Of a stretch of 64,000 nucleotides of DNA, positions 49,788-61,327 are shown in pieces. The position numbers were made by a program, and so were the translations under genes. Under the pieces are notes generated by a model, which did no database searches, was not told where the DNA came from, and worked only from the letters and a program-made list of their open reading frames with translations. The DNA lies in contig JAGQDJ010000195.1 in NCBI GenBank assembly GCA_022885665.1, positions 1-64,000 on the forward strand, in the 5' to 3' direction. Each line of letters starts with the position of its first letter. Position 1 is the first letter of the stretch. Source of the DNA: Triops longicaudatus. Taxonomy: Eukaryota; Arthropoda; Branchiopoda; Notostraca; Triopsidae.

Positions 49788-51296
49788 ATGGTAGGCTATT
49801 TCTTTTTGTAAATTTGAGAAACCGATTTGTTTACGAAAGTGGATTTCTTTTTCTGTTAGAAGGTAAAAAGGACACAAGAACCGAACGTCCACCAAGCTCA
49901 GCAGGGTTTTACTCGGCTTCTTTTCGTGTGGAGAGCTTCTTTGTACAAGCTTATCTTACCGCAGTTGCTCGCTTTTTTAATATGCTTCGGGTTTATCAGC
50001 TTAATATACCGAGTGGCCTTAAATCCTCAACAACAAAAGTAAGATTTCTATAAGTCTTTATTTCAGGCGTTATCCTTCCGTTAAAAGAGACTTTGAGCGA
50101 ATTGTGCATTATTTCGACTCGTATCTCAACATGATCCCACTTTCCTTCATCTTGGGATTTTATGTGAGTACGGTGTATAACAGGTGGTGGGCACAGTACC
50201 TTACACTACCTTCATACGACAGGTAAGATTTACTGTGCCTTGAAGTTCTTGTGAAATTGTGAAAATTTGTATTGAAGTTCTTGCGAAATGACTTCGTCCC
50301 ATTATTGATTTGTCCTATTAATCCTTTCAGGTTAATGCTGACCATAAATTTGTATATGCCAAACACTGACGTGGAAACTAGACTGACCCGTCGTACACTA
50401 TTGCGACATGCAAATTTAATGTACATACTGTTATTAAGACAACTATCCCCGGCAATTAGACGGCGCTTTCATTCGTTGGAAACGCTGGTAGACAAAGGTA
50501 CAACCCAAATCCAGCGAATTGACTAAGAATAACATAGTCTTGCTATCGCATGTCCGTCACAGGCTACATGACGAGAGAAGAATTGGATTACCTTGAGACG
50601 GGTAAGCCGGACTATTGGATCCCCTCCACGTGGTTTATTAACTTGTTGACTGAGGCAACAGAAACCAAAAAAGTGAATGACTCAAGAGGGGTTTCTTTGA
50701 TTCTTGCGGTACCCTTATGCTCTCTGACACAATGGCGGAAAATTAATGTTGCTACATAGGAAATGTTGAAAATTCGCGAAAACTGCAGTATACTCTGGAA
50801 TTACGGGTGGGTCAGCATACCGCTAGTGTACACCCAGGTTGTGGCAATTGTTACCTACAGCTACTTCTTTGCGTGTTTATTTGGAAGGCAAAGGGTTGGA
50901 GACGAAACAACTAAAAATGATTTGCCAGTTGACATTTACTTTCCCTTGTTCACGGTCTTGCAATTTCTGTTTTATGTGGGGCTTTTGAAGGTATTTATTA
51001 TAACCATAACGCTATGTGACTTAATTCAATTTTTCGACGTTGTACAGGTGGCAGAGCAGCTTCTCAACCCGTACGGGGAAGACGATAACGATTTCAATTT
51101 GAATTTCTTAATTGACCGGAACAATAGGGTCAGTTATTTAGGGACTGAGACATTGTGCGGAGCACCATTACCTTTGGAAAATGTAATTCCTACTGACATG
51201 GTGCTTGCCAAAGCGGAAGAACGATCCTTGGATCACGGGAAGTCGAATTTTGTCCCCGCCGAAAATGTCAAGTCGTATTATAGTGCTCACAGTTAA
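49788..51296 (+). CDS. Bestrophin 2 of the tandem pair (short form)
   Basis: Exons 49860-50038, 50088-50222, 50331-50497, 50563-50708, 50760-50990 and 51048-51296 encode the core. A start codon ATG at 49788-49790, ending an upstream exon, is proposed, for 369 residues. The core follows copy 1: GFTRLLFVWRASLYKLILPQ, DSYLNMIPLSFILGFYV, RWWAQY, YWIPSTWFINLL, VSIPLVYTQVVAIVTYSYFF and NPYGEDDNDFNLNF. The tail ends about 50 residues after the clasp, so the long cytoplasmic extension of copy 1 is absent. The first full exon has AAG where copy 1 has ATG, and an in-frame TAG sits in the acceptor, so a spliced-on start is needed. Two introns of copy 1 are missing here. The core is secure and the start is tentative. 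Confidence 0.82.
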
Positions 51297-51531
51297 CGTA
51301 TTAAATGCTGAACGATTTCTTCTCGTTAGGGGACTTCTTCTGATGCCACATAGGTTGACTTAAATGTTACTGGAGCAGTTTATCTCGTCTCAGAAATATG
51401 TTATATGATTGTTCGAGTGTTGAACGTGATAGAAGAATCCGACACATCACAGCACTTAAATACACTATACTTGGGTGATTTGTCAAGAAAGAAGTTGTAT
51501 CCACATTCACTTAATACTTGTGCTGACTTTC

Positions 51532-51537
51532 AATAAA
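51532..51537 (+). promoter_or_regulatory. Polyadenylation signal of bestrophin 2
   Basis: AATAAA followed by an A run, about 236 bases after the bestrophin 2 stop and the first hexamer downstream. Confidence 0.5.
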
Positions 51538-53699
51538 AAAAAATCGTATACTAAACAAACAAAGACCATGTTTTAAACTCCATAATTCGGTTTGTTATTT
51601 ATACGGCATATTTCGTGTGAGTTCAGTGCCACGCCACAAGAGGCGAAAATGAAGAAATTTTCAACCAATTTTTTGCGTGAGCGCTAAGTTCAAAAGACGA
51701 TTTTCTCAGAAACCATTTATTTACCTAACTTTTTAACGGGTCGAAAAAAATGAAAGTTCCTCGGTTAAACGGATATTAGTAGTACCGGAAAGCATTTTTA
51801 TTCACCAATGGCAGATCAAACTAAATGAAAATCGCGGGCTGCATATCACAATGTTGCTATCCGTAAACTATCGCCATCTGTTAGATTCTTGATTATATAT
51901 CAAGAGCTGTTTTCGATGACTAATTTTGGCGCTTTCAGTGGCTGGAGTGTGAACAATACATGTGTTATTTTTTTTAATTCCGTGAGATTCTGAAAATGTG
52001 TTTTGATTTTGAACCCCAGAGTACTTCCTGACAAGACAGCGTCTAGGTAATTTCACTTATGATCAATTTTAAGTAACCTAGTATGCTAGTAAAATTGGTG
52101 ACAAATTTTGGTGTGAAAATAGTAGATACTGGTGATGAATGTGCGAACTAATAATCGTACATGCAAAATAAATAATCTGCCATTTTGTGTTTCCATTGCT
52201 AACCTAATCCTGGTGTTGTGCTAACTGTAGCACGTGGAAATCCAACTCGCGTTTCCAACGGCATGTAAAATTAATAATCGTGTTAAGGTTAGAATCGATA
52301 TCGCGCGTCGATTAAGCGTATAAATCGCTTTGTCACCCTGGGAATTCATATTACCGAAGGCTTAGCATCGCAGAACTCGAATATCTCGAAATTTGAAGTT
52401 CCATTTTGTGAGTTTAACGTAAAAAATATTTAGATGTATATTATTGTCTTTTTAAATCATATAATTCTCTCATAAGCAGATACTCCCATTTTTTTATTCC
52501 GCTTTATACGTAGTCCTTGACTGCGTTTCGCAGATTTCTTCGAAGCCAAGCGATTGTGAAGAACATGAGCATAGTAATAGGAATTTTCTTCATGAGAAAT
52601 CACACTGTCTGTATTGTTGGTATAATTTTTTTTTAAAAAAAAGTCAGCGAAAAGGTACACATGGTCTTTAGTTTGCAGTAATGTCAGCAGATAATGATGT
52701 CTATGGAAGAGGATAATGTTGTAGTAATAGTCTGTCCATTGTCTTAAACGCTGGGTCAGCGAGGTACATGTGTATACAAGGGAGCGCATATCGGAGCTGT
52801 CAAAGGTCGCGTGTTTGACTGACACTTCGTTAATTATTTTGACGCAAAGATATCTTAAAAACGTAAAGGTCTTCTGCATTTTTCCCTCAGTAAACAAACA
52901 GCAGGTCTGGTATATAGGTTACTTTTTATTGGGAATGTTAGTCTAAATATAACTTCAAAACAACGTAAATTACGAATGAAATATTTCCAGTCCCCCGAAT
53001 ATCTCTCGTGTGTTTTCATACCGGCTGCCTTCAGTCTAAAATCACTATGCCTAAGGGGAATTTTCAACAACCGTAACGTAAAAATGCCTGCGTTTGAACA
53101 TGGGTACGAATGGGCGTGTAGTTATACGCCTCTTGTTTCGACACGAAAGACAGAATCCACTGTAAGTATGCACTGAATACAGCAACAAGCTCTATGGAAG
53201 CCGTAAAACCCCCAAAACTTTGGTTCTAAATTGAATATATTAACTTTGTATTGTACGTATTAAACACTTATTAGTAAAGCTCTGGAAATCAATTATTAGC
53301 GAGCCCTGGCAGAATGATAGGTCTATAAACAGGTTTAAGTTTTCATACGTTCTTTCTTGTGTCCTTGTACCCACCGACAGTATATAAGTGAGCAACAAAT
53401 CCATTACAAATTGACGACACTTTGTCGATTGTCTCTACTTGAAGTGGTAGATCGAATAAAAGAAAGAACAACATTTCGTCTTTACCGATATTACTTTAGC
53501 CATTTTGTATTTTGTTCGCCTTTTACGGAAATCCTGCCGGCGGGGAAATCGCCGGCTCTAAACGTTATGTAAGCTAAACTGTACAAGATTTCTTTGAGGA
53601 TAAAGAGCCAATTTGCCTTCTCAGTCCTCGTTTCTCATCCAATGTAGGTCTTTGATATACTCAGAGAAGCGTAAATAAGTGGGGGAGATGAGTAAGCAC
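51538..53699. other. Intergenic between convergent bestrophin 2 and the DIP-like gene
   Basis: AT-rich with no recognised gene. The only long open frame is the minus-strand one at 52457-52879, listed separately. The 3' UTR of the Ig gene must end in the right part of this stretch. Confidence 0.45.
52457..52879 (-). CDS. Unrecognised open frame, 140 residues
   Basis: An uninterrupted minus-strand frame starts at an ATG (MQKTFTFLRYLCVKIINE) and ends GVSAYERII. It has no signal peptide, no family motif and a composition rich in Tyr, His, Lys and Asn. It is long for chance in AT-rich DNA but has no similarity or splice support, and may be spurious. Confidence 0.15.
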   Translation of the reverse strand: MQKTFTFLRYLCVKIINEVSVKHATFDSSDMRSLVYTCTSLTQRLRQWTDYYYNIILFHRHHYLLTLLQTKDHVYLFADFFLKKNYTNNTDSVISHEENSYYYAHVLHNRLASKKSAKRSQGLRIKRNKKMGVSAYERII

Positions 53700-56600
53700 C
53701 TATAGAAGGAACTTGAAGCTGATCAGGAACCCGGACAAACAAATCCCTGTGCCAAAAGAAAAAGGAAGATATGAAAGAATGTTATTAGTTGGATCCAAGG
53801 CAGCAGTAGTGTAAACCAAACACGGTTGACTCGAACTTACATATATAATACCACTGATGACTAGCAGCGATATTTGTTGAGGACTTGGCTTTTGATTCAC
53901 CATATGTCTCCGGCCTTTTTCGTATCCTTTGCCCTGGTTCCGTCACGGGGCTAATACTCTTACGTGGATATGTAAAATCTTTCGGCACGAGTGTGGTCCG
54001 TTCTGTGTCTTCAAAATGTAGCGTTTCAAGATCCTCGTCTACATATTTTTTTTTAATAAAAAGGATTTAAGCATGTATTGTTAATTGTTGATCCCTTTAT
54101 TCACTGTAATGCATATACGTACCACGAAACACTCTTGGAGGTTTGGTGGTCGCTGTAGATGAAGCAATTTCTGAAGAAAAACATATAAATTAATTTTCAA
54201 TATTTTTCAATTTGTGTTAGTTTCTTTGTGAGAGGTAGGAAAGTGACAAGGATTACCAAAGAGTTTAATTGATCCTTCTGCTTCTCCCAGCGAATTCTTC
54301 GACATGCAGCGATAATTGCCGAAATCAGACTCTGTCAGATGCTGCAATGTGAGCTTCATGTGAGATTTGTAACCGTTATCAAAGACTTCAGACCGAATTT
54401 TTCTTCCCGGCAACAACATCACATCGTCTTTTACCCAATAATTGATAGGTCTGGGATGAGCCTCTGCATGGCATTCAAGGTTTACCGTGCTCCCTATGGG
54501 AGCTCCAACCAATTGATTAGGAACCCAAACCATAGGAGGAACTGGATTCAAAAGAGATTCTTTGTGAAGAGACATTTGGATGGAGTAACGTTGACAAGAA
54601 AAACGATGAAAAAGAAACGACTTGCCATTACTTACATTCCACATCTAGCATAATCCTCTTGCTCACTGATGGCGGAACTCCGTTGGAAGCTGTCTCAGGG
54701 GAAAGAAAACCAAAGTTCGTATTACACGTACAGAGCGGTAAGACCCTTAGTTTCAATCATTTTACAAATCCACCGATTTTTCCTTCAGACTGTTTTTACG
54801 GCGTTTTCCTGACGCCTAGGTAGCTAAGGGTCATTTTGTGGTAGTTAATCGTTGGTTTGCTGCCTTTAATTTTTCTTATATAAAAGACATTTTAGCCACT
54901 TAAAGTCTATTAAAACTCAAACAGAAGGCAGCTTTAAAAATCAAGCCTTATAATTTGCCAAGTATATCTAGCCTGAAGAGACTGTAACCACAGAGCCACT
55001 TTTTATAAATGGAAATGAAATTTTAATAGGAATCTGTACTAAAGAAAACATGGAAAATCTATAGAAGAGGCGTAATATAGGAGTAATAGATGACTCCGTT
55101 TAATTTCGTGAGCTATTTTGGAGCGTAAAAGAGAGACTCTTATTGGTTAAATTAATTTAAGGGTCATCAGTGTAGGAGGAGGGGACAGTTCAGACAGTTT
55201 TCCGTTATTTATTTTGCATTCCACGTGTAGACGAAATTAAAGAATGAAAAGATACTCAGTAAATGCAGTGGTGTTCTGGTTACGAAGTGTAAAATTGTGA
55301 GTTTCAGGAAAACGAAAAATACGGTTAAACGGCCATGAAAGCTAGAGGCTCTCCATGTGTATAAATTGTCAGGTGAAGGGAGCGTTTTGGACTTAGGGTT
55401 GGGACAGAATGCCCGTGTGTTTTGTCATAGGCAAACCGACAGGTCTACTTGTTTTTTAAAAAATACATGAATGAGTTGAAAGATATTTATAAAAACATAG
55501 AGATGTAGTACAAATGAACAGTGAAAAACCAACTAAAACAAAAGGTTGAACAATATCTTTTTACCCAAATTATCCGACATTTAATTTACAGTATTCTCTT
55601 AGAATACGTTTAATTAGAGTATGTTACAAACAATAGCACACTTTTTGTAACTGTTATATATTTTACGATTTTAATTTAATTTTTATTTTACGAATTTAAT
55701 TTAATTTTTGTTTTACGAATTACATTTAATAAGAATGTATTTAATAAGAATGTAGCTCGTTTAATCAGATTAATAACGTCTAATTATGTGATCATGATAG
55801 CTTAACAGGTTGTTGTTATCTTGTACCCACGCTAAGCGTTCTTGCGGTTCCTCATTGTGACAACAATTGAATATGTAAGTAAGTCAGCGAGCTGGGTTTT
55901 AACGTATTCTAGGTGTTGTTCAAGCTGCGCTGCATGCTGTAAACTTAAAAGCCAAACTACTTGCCTATGCATAAATACGCTCCTCCATCTGTCCGGCTGA
56001 CTTTATGGAAATGCAAGTCCTGGTGTTCATGGACGGGCGCTGTGTATGAAAGAGAGATAGAGAGAAAAGGGGAGTTGGTAAGTTTCATTATACGTCCACC
56101 CGTGTCGGTAATAGAATATAGTTGGTTTTGAATAGCATTGTTATGTCACTGACGTACAAAGTCGCCGTCGATCCGAACCCATGTTAATGGCTCTTCCATC
56201 TTCGCGTCGCCAAGTTATTCGAGGCGCGGGCACCCCATCGCCGCGACATGTCAGCGTGATTTTCCCACCTTCGCGGATTGAGAGGTGCGATGCCGAGCTC
56301 TCTTCATCGATTATAGTTGGAGGAACTTTGGAGATCACATATTGCAGTCACGAACAAAACAGATAAGTTTCCGTGGACCCCATGAATCCCCAACCGCCGT
56401 CCACCGAACCCGAGACAAGTCGGCAACCAAGGGCCAAAAACGGAGGGAGAAAGGCAAGGAGGAGGCAGAGGGAGAGATAAAGACAGACCCAAAGAACGAC
56501 ACAAGAGTTAGGAAGGAGCGAGAATCAATTACGTAGAAACTTACTATACAGATGCAATGTCGGGATTTACGAGCAATTTCTTTTCTATCACCAGGAAACT

Positions 56601-59600
56601 TTGTATAAGCTTACCTACGACCTCGACGATACCCAATTGACTGATCATCGGTTCACTGTCCACTTGACCTATTCAGAGAGAATGGCACGTGAGCTGTAAG
56701 ACGTATTCAGGGGGAAGGTTTTCTTGGCATGCGGTTTTATGTCATACGTACACATGTATCTGCCTGCGTCTTCAGGTTGAGCGCCCCGGATATGTAAATT
56801 CCATTGACGGTGATGATCGTGGGAGACGGAGAACCGCGGGATCCTTGTGACCACATGGCGCTGCACGGTGACAACCATTTGTCGCTCGAGATGGATCCAC
56901 GCCACCTGTTACAAATCTTGTTTCGTGAAAACATGTCTTCGAACCAGAGCTACAGAGTTGTTTACAGATTCACAAGAAATGTCACTATCGGTTTTCCTTG
57001 CATTATAAATATGTAAAGAAGACGGCGTAATAACGAGCACTGTTGGGCGTATCAAGTACAACTAAAATGGTTTGTTACAAACTACGTGGAAGGAAGGAAC
57101 GTAGAAGCCATCTCTCGAGAATTTTGCTAATACTGTACATGTAGATATACTGTGTTTACAATTCTTTATAATTTTGCAGTAATCTTATGTACGTATTGTT
57201 GCTGGTTTTTTACCGATAAACAATTAAAATGGAATTAAAATGAATTACTGACTTTTATTACCCAAGGTACGTAAAAATTTCTCCGTTTTAAAGCTTTTAA
57301 GATTTAAGATAAAAAGATACTGTACCCAAAGTTTTTTTTCAGGGGTCAATATGTGCATATGTTTCCATTTTCTTTTATTTTCGTGAGTTGTGAGGCGATA
57401 TCGCCTACACATGAACATGCATGCCCACAGGCAGAGAATTCTCGGTTGATAGGGCTGTTTCTGCAGCACTTCGCTTTGCCATTCGAGCAACGGCGGGTAG
57501 CAAGCATTTTGCTCGTTTTTAAATTTCGTTGATATGTTTGAGCTTGCCTTAATAGAAGTTCTCCCAAAAATAATAGCCAAGGTTGCACGTAAATTTGTCA
57601 TTCGCAAAATACTTGTGGCGATACCACAGCAAATAAAAAAATAATACTAAAAAATAAAAATAATAAAAATATGCTTAAAGACAAAATTTGAAAAAATATA
57701 GTTTATAAAAATAAGAAAGAGCAAATGACATTTTGGCTCTTGAAGTGAATATTATATTTTTTCAAACAAACTTTCATGTCCAGGAGACATTTCAGCTATA
57801 CCGTCACTTCTCCCAAATCGAGTTCTCAATTAAAAAAAAAGAGAATTAATCAAGGTATAAGCTTCTTGATTATAGATAGCCTTCCTCAAATTCAGTATTT
57901 AATTTTTAAAAATATAACTATAAGATATTACAATTACAGCAACATATGGCCAATAAATACAAGCAGTGGTCAAGCTTCGCGTAGAAACAGTAACAAGTTA
58001 CAAACAAGGTGGAGTAAAATCTTGCCCCAGGGAAAAGGAAAGGACTACTATAGTTTCACATAACATACCGCTAGTGTTTAGGAATTAGTGTCAGGTCTAG
58101 GAAAAATTTAGTGCGTCTTTGGACAATATTAAGCAATAAGGATGCTCATATAGGTGTATTACAGGCGGCTAGTGTAGCTACGATAGATGTCTTGTTCGGT
58201 GTGTCGGTCCCAAAGCCAATTACCCGACTCAATTACCCGTGAAATACGATTGCAAGGGAGAAAAGGAATAACTAGAGCAAACAGCATCACCCAAGCCCGC
58301 CATTTGGTCGGTGGCAGCAGGGGTCTCCCCTCGGTTCTTACCTTGTAGGGCCCTAAGTGATCCACGACACACGACAAAGTGGCATCCCGACCAATGATGA
58401 CTGTCACATTGTTGACGAATTCGAGGAATACGGGGCGCTCTTCTGCAATATAAAAGAAGGGGGATACGCACAGATCAAATTGAGCCAACCATAGAAATTG
58501 CATACAAGGCTGCAGCCACTAGAGGTGCAAGTGTGAAAGCTTCTACCGGCGCTCCCAAAGCGGAGACAAGAGAAGCACGTGGGGAGCTTTTAATAAGATA
58601 CGTGAGGTGAAAACCCCCCGGTGTAGCAATCGCTCCAAACTCTGAGCAATAGAAAGCTCTGTTTTTCCCTGCAGTGTTATTTGTTGTCAACGGGTGGTGA
58701 AAATATCCCATTCTCCGGATATGAGCAAGCAATAGAAAATCCTTTCCTAAAACCCTGAAGCATGCATGGTACTACCCTATAAAGACCTTCCATCGGAATA
58801 TTCCAATCTCGGGTGAGTCAAGTAATGAAACTTGCATGTTCTTTTCCGAACTCACTTTTCTTTCTGTCCTTGTCCCCGTGGATTTGTCAAACTACCCCTT
58901 TTTTTCCCTTCCCCCATGGCTGTCACGGGTATTGCACGGAAGTATCCAGTTTACAATCTTCAGGAGTAGGGTGTGAGAAGTGTACCAAGTTGGAACGAAG
59001 GAGGGGTTAGCGGTACGGTAACGAGATCGTAGGGGCGTGGGATATGTGATTAACGAAAACTTTGGTATGCCCTCTTAGGTCTCTAGGCATACCATAGTGT
59101 CTAAAGCATAACAGTTCATTTGTGAATACCGTAGCGTGCATGCTGGAAGTTAACAGTTAATGCAGTAACGTGCACGAGCTACTGGTATGTGAATACTTTG
59201 TTGCTTGTTACTTTGGAAAAGACAGATGTATGCCCCGGCTCGCCCTAAATTCATCTCTTTTCCTTTATCCCGCAGTAACAACTCCTCCTATTGAGGAAAT
59301 GCTTTAGTAACAAGCGGGGAACGGTGCACCGTTGTTACTATAAATCAATGCTATGCTGCATGGAAAATGTTCTCTTTGCTGGTAAAGCATTCACTGTTGG
59401 TTTACGCTGAAGAAACTGGGAGGCGGGACAGATTTATTTTGAAGCAGCTCGCAAATCAAAAAGCCAAAAAATCTTGGCAACAGTCTTTCTCCGCAAGAAC
59501 CCTTCTCCGCGGTGACGACTTTGGGGACAAAATACCCTTGCTTAGCATGTAGGGAGCCCGCTACTCCATTTAAAACGATTTCAAGTGTGTTGCACCACCC

Positions 59601-61327
59601 AAGAACAGCTCGTTTACTTAAGTAGGTAGGCGCGGTAAACCTGACAAGCCGAATACGAATGCCGAAGGACGGTTGAAAGAGACAAGTCCTTAAGCTTTAA
59701 CAGCTCTTGGGCGAGTTTTGACAAAATATGCTTGACTAGAATTTCGCTTTTTTTTCTCTCAGAAAATGAAGTGTGTGGACAGCTGTATGAAGTGTATCAA
59801 GCTCCTTTTAGAAGAAGAAAAAAACTGTTTTGCGTCTTTTGTTCGCCCCTAGCACCCCGTTTTTCGCGCTGATAGAATTAGAACTGGTAAATGAGCGATT
59901 TCTCCAAGCGGAAAACGAGTTAGACTTTTTTGGGGGGTAATGTTTTTGAATCATGGGGCACAAGGCGTGCCTTGACAGACACTTGAATAGCAAGCCGAAT
60001 TTTCACTTGAAAACGCTAACGCAGCACATTTTCTAAACCGGGCTAGTGCAAGCCAGCGAAAGATAAAATAGCCCACCGTGTCACAAGGGTTATAAGAGCC
60101 GTGCGCTCCACTTTGCCGTACATTCCCTGTCAAGATGTCAACGCTGAAGGCAAAGGCCTCATTAGCTTCCCGTACAAGCAAAGTGGCCCTATCTCTTGAA
60201 AAAGGCTTCTCACGTTTCTGCCCCAAAACAACTTTTTCCGACCCAGAAATGACGTTTTTTTTTTGTGTTCTTTTCACAATGCCAGCATCTGCAGTGATTT
60301 CTTAAGTTTTGATAAGGTCCTGCGCAGATCTTTATGCTGCCATTGAATATGATTGTCAAGCGGCGACATAGCTATTTTGCTGGCCCGTTTTTGAAAGAAA
60401 AATAATAAAAAAAAGATGGCGCATCCTTTCTTGGCAACGCCGTCTGGTATGTCGGAGTTGCCAAAACCGTTTAAACATGCAAGATAACTTTCAAAAGTTA
60501 TAATGAACAATATGCAGGCTCATAGTTAAACACCATTAAGAAAAAAAAAGTTCGAATGGAACGGAAAAGAAGGGGGCTAAGTTTGGGTCAAAAATTGCGG
60601 CACCATAGCACGCACGTCATCCTTTGGCATCTGAGTTCCACTTATAAGTCTGTAAAGCTTTCAACAAAGACTCGGCATACTTGTGCCAAAATGCTTACGC
60701 TATCGAGTTACAAGCGACTAAGCAGAATGGAAACCTTGAAGGGGTTAGCATAGGCGTTGTTGAAGCTGGATAGTGTCGCGGCGCTTTAACTTGTCAGGCG
60801 AGGGAGAAGTGGAGGAGCGTGGAGAGCATAAAAAGTGGAGAAGAAATATTAATTTATGCAGCTTATTCATGATTAATTCCGGGACTCCAGCTTCCTAAAT
60901 GAATTACGCTTGCGTACACCAATTAGAGACAAGGCTGCTCGTAGTTGTGGATGTAGTTGCTTTTTTTGGGTTCTTTTTCCTCCGGTGGTACTGGGTGAAC
61001 TTGCTTCCCGAAACCCAATTACCTATACGTGTAGGAACCTAACAAGCTAATGAAGACTGGTACAAGACGAAAAAGACGTTGCCATTTTCTTTTGTTGGGC
61101 CACCATGTGTGGAATTCTTGGACACGGTAGATTTCATGTTTACCTGTTAAGAGAGGTTGGCTGTGAACTCGGGATCCTGCTGTTGCACAAAGTAAAACAC
61201 TCAACAATAGCGCAGCCCTGCCCCATCTTAATGTCGAGCTTGAATAGCATCGTGGCCCGACGTCCTTCGTTCCAGCAGCCAGGCAAACGGACTCGGTGGG
61301 ATGCCTGATTCTTTTCCTGCCCCTCAT
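53700..61327 (-). CDS. DIP/lachesin-like three-Ig cell-surface protein
   Basis: Eleven exons on the minus strand, 61144-61327, 58342-58442, 56752-56905, 56615-56668, 56179-56325, 55965-56039, 54636-54689, 54257-54541, 54123-54170, 53841-54038 and 53700-53746, give 448 residues. Ig1 runs from PVFLEFVNNVTVIIGRDATL to EDAGRYMCQVDSEPM. Ig2 contains LTCRGDGVPAPRITWRRED and ends GAYLCIASNGVPPSVSKR. Ig3 begins PPMVWVPNQLVGAPIGS and ends DFGNYRCMSKNSLGEAEG. These are the hallmarks of arthropod Dpr-interacting/lachesin proteins, which mediate neuronal adhesion and wiring. The last exon gives a short hydrophobic end (ICLSGFLISFKFLL), as for a GPI anchor. Exon 1 (signal core AALLLSVLLCATAG) is 2.7 kb upstream and joins in phase 1, but is the least certain part. 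The intron 55964-54690 is GC-AG. Confidence 0.85.
54690..55964 (-). other. GC-AG intron in the DIP-like gene
   Basis: The donor after TGCATAG reads GCAAGTAG, a classic GC donor with otherwise perfect U1 complementarity, and the acceptor is CTGAGACAG before CTTCCAACGG. Phase 1 on both sides restores YLCIASNGVPP, the conserved Ig2 sequence, so the junction is well fixed. Confidence 0.8.
55661..55753. repeat. Short AT-rich tandem repeats in an intron
   Basis: A unit of about 25 bases (TTTTACGA followed by TTTAATTTAATTTTT) occurs twice plus a partial copy, then ATTTAATAAGAATGT is repeated twice. Both lie in the large GC-AG intron of the Ig gene. Confidence 0.7.
56906..58341 (-). other. Intron 2 of the DIP-like gene
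   Basis: AT-rich intron sequence with an A-rich patch near 57629-57720. No additional Ig exon is needed between the flanking exons, since LGPYK joins directly to VAWIHLE within one Ig fold. Confidence 0.6.
58443..61143 (-). other. Large first intron of the DIP-like gene
   Basis: 2.7 kb between the proposed signal-peptide exon and Ig1. Many short open stretches occur on both strands and none is supported as an exon. If exon 1 is wrong, the true signal exon could lie here or to the right of the window. Confidence 0.45.
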
